From Allium sativum (taxonomy: Eukaryota > Streptophyta > Magnoliopsida > Asparagales > Amaryllidaceae), in NCBI GenBank assembly GCA_030737875.1, contig CM060909.1:28169659-28233658 (forward strand): 64,000 nt of DNA. The letters are read 5' to 3'. The notes under the pieces were generated by a model. It searched no databases, was not told where the DNA came from, and worked only from the letters and a program-made list of their open reading frames with translations. The translations under genes and the position numbers were made by a program. Each line of letters starts with the position of its first letter. Position 1 is the first letter of the stretch. Below, piece by piece: positions 58,001 through 64,000 of the stretch.

Positions 58001-58917
58001 TATAAAATAGATGGTTTAAATATAGTAAAGCGCACATTACCAAAATTCTGTTTTTTATGAAAATCTGATAAGGGAAGTAGAATGGTATCAAAAAGGAATT
58101 CAAAGATTTACATAAGAATTTTTAAGAGCAGAAATTCAGTTTTAAGGAAAATTTCGATTTTTATATTCACATGTAAAGCATAAGGAAGATTTTGGATGAT
58201 TTGTTTGAACATTTTAGCGGTGCATTAGGGACTACGATACGAAAAATGTTAATGATAACGAGGGAAAGACAGTTTTAGCCATGGAAATGTTGTTTCCGTA
58301 TGTTGTTGACGATGCGTGTGAGTTATTAATTTACTCGTATTATGTTTTAGAGCTTGTCTTAAGCTTCCTTTGTAGTCTACATTGGGAAATTCAGGGTATT
58401 TTTGGGAAATTGAGATAAAATTATAGCGTAGGACAGGAATTGGAACATTTATAAGCGGAAAGAACATTGAATTTCTCCGCTTTGATCTCCTTTTTCTAGC
58501 TTAGGAGAAATTAATAGGAAAAAATTTACATGCGTTAACATGTTGGATGGTAGGGTTTGAATGCAAAATTTGTTGCTTCACACTTCTATTTGTTGTCGTG
58601 TGAGGGTTATGGACGCAAATGTTTTCAAAAAATTGCATTTATATAGAATTGCCAATATATTTTAGGATGTTTGCATCATGTTCTAAAACGTGCTTTCAAA
58701 AAATAAATGTATACATAAAGGAAGATCCGGTTTAGGATCATTATGCATTCATATTTTGTGGTTGCAGTCCATTAGGTACATTGTGCACATGCACACGTTG
58801 GTTGCAAAAATTGAATGTACACTAATTGGTTGTGTAGTTTGGGGAAGTTAGGCGCCAGCGCCATGACTTAGTCATTGGTAAAAGTTTCAGGATGAACTTT
58901 TTTTAAGGAGGGAAGAA
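54991..58917 (+). other. E0 internal region, apparently non-coding
   Basis: 3.9 kb between PBS and PPT. No frame longer than about 105 codons, none with gag, RT or integrase motifs. Small minus frames (57188-57379, 57507-57821, 58249-58467) look like chance. The region ends with PPT AAGGAGGGAAGAA. Confidence 0.75.
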
Positions 58918-59970
58918 TGTAATAACCCGAAATTTTGGCGATAATTAATTTAGTTACTTAACTAGGTTCCAAAAATGGAGTTTTCACAAATGATGGAATT
59001 TAACCATGAAACTCACACCATTGCATTCAATGACGGAATTATGGTCAACTTTCATGTGTGAAACTTCGCGAATGGAGAACATTATGAAAAGCTATGAACG
59101 AAATACGAAAACAGAAAGAAAATAATTTAAAAAGAATAATTTATATATAGAATTAAATTAATTTCCTCCCTCGCCCACTGCTAGGTCGATCATAGCGGTC
59201 GACCGGGGTGGTCAATAGCTTTATCGACCGCTTGGTCGATGGCAACAGGCGACGACTAGAGTTTTGATGTATATTTTATTATATTAATGGACATATATTC
59301 ATTAAATTAAATCTAACGGTCCAGGGTTATTTCTACGCCTATAAATAAAGGGCTATACTCTCATTCCCTTATTCATATTTTCTGGAGGAAGAGCGAAGCT
59401 CTGCCATTTCCAATCCTCTAATCTCTTCCAAAATACAAATTATAAACATATACAAATCAGATTTACAAGATTGGAGAGATTAGATTCAGATTTATGAAAA
59501 AGAAGTGGTTCTTCACTCAGTTAATCTAAATTATTGAATTTCCTTCTACTTTCCTATTTTTCTTTCAGATCTACAAATATAAATCTCTGCTTGTAAATCA
59601 TCTTTTGAAATAAATTGTAGATCAGTAGGATTCGAGAATTTTAAGCCTGAAAGTTGTGCCAGATTGGATTTGAATAGCTTTTAGGTGTGTGAGAAATTAT
59701 ATACATTATTTATAATAACCCTATATAATTTGTTTGTCTTGAATTAGAATTATATGCCTAAAAGTTTATCAGATTTGTTGTTCTTATCAGATTTGAAATA
59801 TTATGCTGAAAGTTTGACGTAGATTTATAGGCCTTTTTAAACAAACTTCCTTGTATAGCCTACAATTGTGTTTTAGATTCATTGTAGTTATTGTAAACAC
59901 CTTGGTTATGGGAATCAGTCCCAAAAGCTATTGTTAGATTTGTAGTTTTAATCCAGATTCATAGAATTGG

Positions 59971-60320
59971 GTGTTGAATTGTAATTATGAAGTACTGATT
60001 AAAATAACTAATAATCCTATTGTGTTTGGTATTGTTTGCAGTTTTACTTGATTATTGTAATTTTGTCCTTTTTGTATAAAAAGGCTTTATTTGAAATCTA
60101 CAAGGAAAACAAATAGACAAAATAAGAAGAGATGTGCAAATTCACGTGTTGAATTGTAATAATGAAGTATTGATAAAAATAATTAATAATCTTATTGTGT
60201 TTGGTATTGTTTGTGGTTTTACTTGATTATTGTAATTTTGTTCTTTTTGTATAAAAGGGTGTTAGTAGTAATTTATATGCAAAATAAATAAACCAAATAA
60301 GAAGAGATGTGCAAATTCAC
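59971..60320 (+). repeat. 175-bp tandem duplication in E0 3' LTR
   Basis: Units 59971-60145 and 60146-60320 both begin GTGTTGAATTGTAAT and end near GATGTGCAAATTCAC. The 5' LTR has one copy (around 26890-27068). Confidence 0.85.
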
Positions 60321-62089
60321 ATATTTTTGTACGTAGTTTGCAACAACTATTCTAAATAGAATATTAACTTATTTCCTCGTGATTTGAAACAATGTCAACT
60401 TTCCTCTTTTTAATAGTTTGGGCAAAATTGACAATAATTACAATAAGTAACCTTATACAAGATTTTGAATCTTAAAACAAGATTAAACACAAATATGGTT
60501 GTTTTGGTCGCTAGTTTAGACCAGGACATAAATAATAAATAATAAAATATAAACTAGTAACTACGTTAACTTCGCGATTAAATATAATATGTTAAATCTT
60601 TTCCGTCCAAATCCACGTAAATGACGCTGATATATTAAGTAGATGATTGTTTGTTATTATGTGCTTGAATTTGAAATATTTCCATTATATAGGAGTAATA
60701 CATGGTAATGACTTCTATAATAAATGGAAATTAATCATTTGTCACTGTTGTGGAAATAAACATGTGATTTAATGTTTTAATAAAGGGTGATAAATAAGTA
60801 ATAGATATTGTAACCATATTTTTTTGCAGAAATACATTGAATTGGATAAATATGCCTTGATGGTTACAATTAAATTGGTATTTAGAAATAGAGATTGTAA
60901 CTCCAACTAGGAAAATAAATAAATAATATATTTATATTGTATTTAAATAATAATCAGACATAATTATGATTATAGTTATAATTGGGAGTTACAATAGTTA
61001 GATTAGAATTTAAATGAGACTAATATAAATGACATTTAATAGGATAATGAATGTCGTAGGAAAATATGACCGCTAGTGTCATAAAAGTTATTGAATAGGT
61101 TAATTATTGCCTTAGGAAATATGATCGTTAGAGTCATTTGTGGTAGGTAACCTAATTAATAATAATAAAAGGAATAGAAAAGGAGAATTAATGTGGATTG
61201 ATTGGTGTAGTAAACACAAAGTCCAATAAGAAAATTAATAAATAAACATCCTAATATAGGAAGTTATAGGTTTTCCTTATTTATTTCTAGTTTATCTAGA
61301 ATTAATATGATTAAGAACGATGATTGGACTTAGTAGGTTAATGATGCGAGGTCAGTTGCCTTATTCGACAGAAATCTGCACTTGCCGGTAGTCAGATATA
61401 GGTACAACTAATGTGAGATATCATTAGCCATAGGGACCCGTAACGATAGTTAATTTCATAGTGAGGATTATTTCATAAAATGAGATTTATTTTTAGTGTG
61501 AGGTATTAAGTGGTCATAGGAACCTCCTTCCCTCTCAAAAAAGGAAATCTTAAAAGGGGAATTAATTGTAAGCATCGGTCTTCTTTGGGATAAATGTATT
61601 AAGTAGCTAGATCCGCCCTAAAAGGATATTAAGTGATTGCATACTCACATCCCCATAAATAAGAAGTATTAAATGGCTATTGGGTACGATCTTGGTAATC
61701 CCTACGTTGGTTCGCTTCGTCTAGGTAGTAAGTGACTAGGGTGAGAGTCTGCCTTAGGATTAAGTGTTAAATAACCGCCACAGAGGTACCATAGGTCTAC
61801 CTATCTTGAGGAAAGTAGTAAATGGCTAGGGGATTATACAATAAGGCTAGCTAGATAGTAACACAGGGGTCTGCCTGGGGAAGCTCATAAATGACGAGAT
61901 GTCGTCTACTTATCCTGTAGGTGATAAGTGATTGCTTACAATTCTCGTCTTATGCGGGGCATGGGTATATGCATGAATGACGAAAGCCTTAAATTAGTAT
62001 GACTTGTACTTAGTGTCCTCTACTTTATATTAGTGTAGAATAAACCACTGAATAAGGTATTAAGCGATTGATGGGTCCGCCTTGGGTCT

Positions 62090-62235
62090 TAAGTGATCAA
62101 AAGGATCCACCCTTATCTTATATTGGTAGTGGGGTCTTAAGTGATCGAAAGGATCCACCCTTATCTTATATTGGTAGTTAGGCCTTAAGTGATCAAAAGG
62201 AGTCACCCTTATTTTATATAGGTAGTGAGGTTTTA
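62090..62235 (+). repeat. 47-48 bp tandem repeat in E0 3' LTR, three units
   Basis: Units start GGTCTTAAGTGATC and end TTATATTGGTAGT. The 5' LTR has two units at 54268-54362. Confidence 0.85.
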
Positions 62236-62837
62236 AGTGGCTATATAGAAATTAACCGCCTTATGGGATTGTGAGTAGTTGGTTGAATGGTGGTTTAAAG
62301 GCTTCATAATTATGCGTAAATATTCAATCTTAGTATTGTGATGTTGTTATCATTATTATTGGGAATGCTACCTTGGGTATGGTAGTTAGTCATCGTTCAT
62401 ATATCTTTACAAGGTTAAGTTAGAATTATTGGTCTTGTTAGACATATGTTTTGGTTCTGACTAAATGAGATACATTTGTTTATTGTAGACAGTGTCACAC
62501 ATTTTCTACTCATTAGAACTTGATGTTCTAACTTCCCTCCTCATAACAACTCTCGGTTTTAGCTCGGAGAAGACATGTCTTAGCAGGTGCTCGGTTTGGT
62601 TTTCTATTCTCGTTCTCTCATGCTCGATATCAATGCGGCATTATGCTTAAGGTAGTCACTTTGGTCGGTTTTAGTTATTCTACTTTGTTTTCGCTGTGAG
62701 TTAGTCTTATTTTACTTTGATTATGCTCATGCTCATTATTTGCAGGTACTAGATATATACTCTTCATGCTTGGACGGGTTTGAGCTTCAATTTTTATTAA
62801 AATTCGGGATCAGAAAAGTGTGGGGTGTTACAAAGTT

Positions 62838-63655
62838 GTTGAGTTAATGATTCACAATGGGACTCTTAAGAATAATTTGAAGTGCACAAAGGACCTTTTG
62901 TTTAAATCAATCACCATAACTAAAGATGCAGGTGCCTAACTTCCTAAGAGATGTTCTTAATGTCATCAGCAATAGATCATTGAGAAAGCCTTATATGTTG
63001 CATATCTAGATAATGTGGGTAAATATCCAGATACGAACTTCCTCACTTCTTGCTCTAACGAAGTACTGAAGACACAATTTAAAGTTATGATGACGGGTAC
63101 CCCTAACAAGGGAAAAGATGTGAATGCTGTGGAGTTGCTGACCACTGACAATCCACATACTGACAAAGGAACCAAATTAGATCATAAGGAGGATGCTACT
63201 CGTTTGGAAACTGGTGGTGATAATAATGTCAATGATGATGAGGATGAAGATGATGACAATTGGCACAGTGGTGATGGCCCTAGTGATAAACGAGAGGATA
63301 AGGGTGGTGAAGAACTTTCTAGTACTCAGGGGAATGAAAAGGGAGCCAAAGTTGCAGAAGTGACATACATTCCTATTTCTACGACGAAAGAGGTTGCTTC
63401 CCAAAGAGGAACTTCTAAAAAGGGAAGAGCTACGGAGAAGGAAAAGACTTATGAAACATCAATTCCACTCTGTCAGGTATGATACTTGTCAGTTTAAGTA
63501 TTTAAGTTAGCCTTTATCTTCTAGTTAAAATTTTAAAATTTCTAGACTGTAATTAAGTCAAAATACCAATTTGAATCTCTTCTTGAGGAGAAACAAGCAA
63601 AGATTGACTGGTTAAATAGGGAATTAGGCACGTCATCAAAAAAGTATAAAAAATA
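62838..63655 (+). pseudogene. Continuation of the unrecognised gene, right of E0
   Basis: Exon-like pieces: about 62843-62929 (ELMIHNGTLKNNLKCTKDLL, ending GCAG|GTGCC); about 62976-63476 (IIEKALYVAYLDNVGKYPDT start, then a long acidic Asp/Asn/Glu region and a Lys-rich SKKGRATEKEK segment, ending CAG|GTATGA); and 63545-63655 (TVIKSKYQFESLLEEKQAKI, WLNRELG, then a stop), a coiled-coil tail. Splice sites keep the last two in frame (Q|T junction). I do not recognise the family. The order and strand continue the pieces at 13.1-13.8 and 18.5-19.15 kb. The first of these exons received the E0 insertion 12 bp after its likely acceptor. The last two could still form a translatable unit. Confidence 0.45.
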
Positions 63656-64000
63656 GTCTAGAAACTACTAAAAACTTAATCTTCGGATTCTAGCTCAAGA
63701 AAATACAAGGAAAGGATGGTCGCCTCTCTTTTGAAGAAACAATATCACCACCTGGAACAACTTTCAAGAAAAATTCTGAGCTTATGACTGTTTTGCATGC
63801 TAATTGGAGAGGGATACTTTAGTATAAACTCTATACAAATATTACTGTAGGAGTATAATAGTGGACTTTTAATATTAGAGAAATGAGTGTGCATGTTTAC
63901 TTAGACGCTTTCATAAGAGATATCTAAATGAGAATGGTTTGGATCCTCATGATGTGCATGTTGGAGCCTTTCCAGAGTACAACCATTTCCCTATCAGACC
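63656..64000 (+). other. Right edge: further coding-like fragments
   Basis: Plus-strand pieces such as ERMVASLLKKQYHHLEQLSR (about 63712-63770) and RRFHKRYLNENGLDPHDVHV (about 63904-63963) suggest more exons or a related repeat running off the window. No recognised domain. Confidence 0.3.

Larger units (their letters stand above)
25856..62832 (+). mobile_element. E0: LARD-like gypsy retrotransposon, split by nested insertions
   Basis: The 5' LTR runs 25856-29854 plus 53957-54990; the 3' LTR is 58918-62832. Ends are TGTAACAACCC/TGTAATAACCC and GGGGTGTTACA. The TSD AAGTT is perfect (25851-25855 and 62833-62837). PBS TTTGGTATTAGAGCTTAGG at 54991 and PPT AAGGAGGGAAGAA (58905-58917) give plus orientation. 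Once insertions are removed the 5' LTR is about 3.7 kb and the 3' LTR 3.9 kb. The 3.9 kb interior lacks any recognisable gag or pol. This matches the large retrotransposon derivative (LARD) design. Termini and PBS resemble the Tekay/Del chromovirus lineage. Confidence 0.9.
58918..62832 (+). repeat. E0 3' LTR (3.9 kb)
   Basis: TGTAATAACCCG...GGGGTGTTACA, uninterrupted. TATA box at 59338-59350. It serves as the empty-site reference for the Helitron-like pair and for E1. Confidence 0.9.

Noticed and set aside
63177..63404. 75-codon minus frame rich in Ile/Thr
   Set aside because: Antisense shadow of the Asp/Asn-rich exon on the plus strand.

Overview
This window is AT-rich plant nuclear DNA, most likely from a eudicot. 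It has an intron-rich plant casein kinase 1-like gene, CACTA, hAT-like and Helitron-like elements, tRNA-derived SINE sequence, and LTR retrotransposons with plant-type primer binding sites (TGGTATnAGAGC and TGGnGCCGTTGCCGGGGA). No bacterial features, rRNA genes or intact tRNA genes were seen. The species cannot be named from the sequence alone.

Layout. (1) 1-7.4 kb: a minus-strand casein kinase 1-like (CKL) gene. Thirteen exons join in frame into 364 residues with all kinase motifs; the 3' end lies off the left edge. This is the only gene that looks functional. (2) 7.5-10 kb: a non-autonomous hAT-like element and two foldback (MITE-like) repeats. (3) About 12.9-19.15 kb and 62.84-64.0 kb: exon-like pieces of an unrecognised plus-strand gene or old element with a coiled-coil and acidic region. 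It is split by a CACTA element (13,829-18,541) and by a block of LTR elements (19,157-62,832).

(4) 19.16-62.83 kb is almost entirely LTR retrotransposon sequence, solved here by LTR pairing, target-site duplications (TSDs), primer binding sites (PBS) and polypurine tracts (PPT). A Copia-like element (19,157-25,838, TSD ATTTA) sits 12 bp from a large LARD-like element E0 (25,856-62,832, TSD AAGTT). The left LTR of E0 holds a tandem pair of Helitron-like units (27,918-29,261) and a Tat/Athila-type element E1 (29,855-53,951). E1 holds a minus-strand gypsy element E2 (31,171-49,611, TSD ATATA). E2 holds a minus-strand element E3 (32,470-46,030, TSD GCTTT) with LTRs of 6.2 and 6.5 kb around an internal region of only 0.87 kb. 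One LTR of E3 holds a tRNA-derived SINE (41,099-41,312, 17-bp TSD). This is insertion inside insertion to a depth of five.

None of the five LTR elements shows a recognisable reverse transcriptase, RNase H or integrase, so all appear non-autonomous and would need proteins supplied by relatives. Only decayed gag (Copia-like element and E2) and a decayed protein resembling the 'putative plant transposon protein' family (Copia-like element) are visible. The most unusual observations are the extreme LTR to internal ratio of E3, and three related promoter-like modules with a TATGTCGACATA palindrome in the Copia-like element, one in the LTR and one before each of two internal ORFs.
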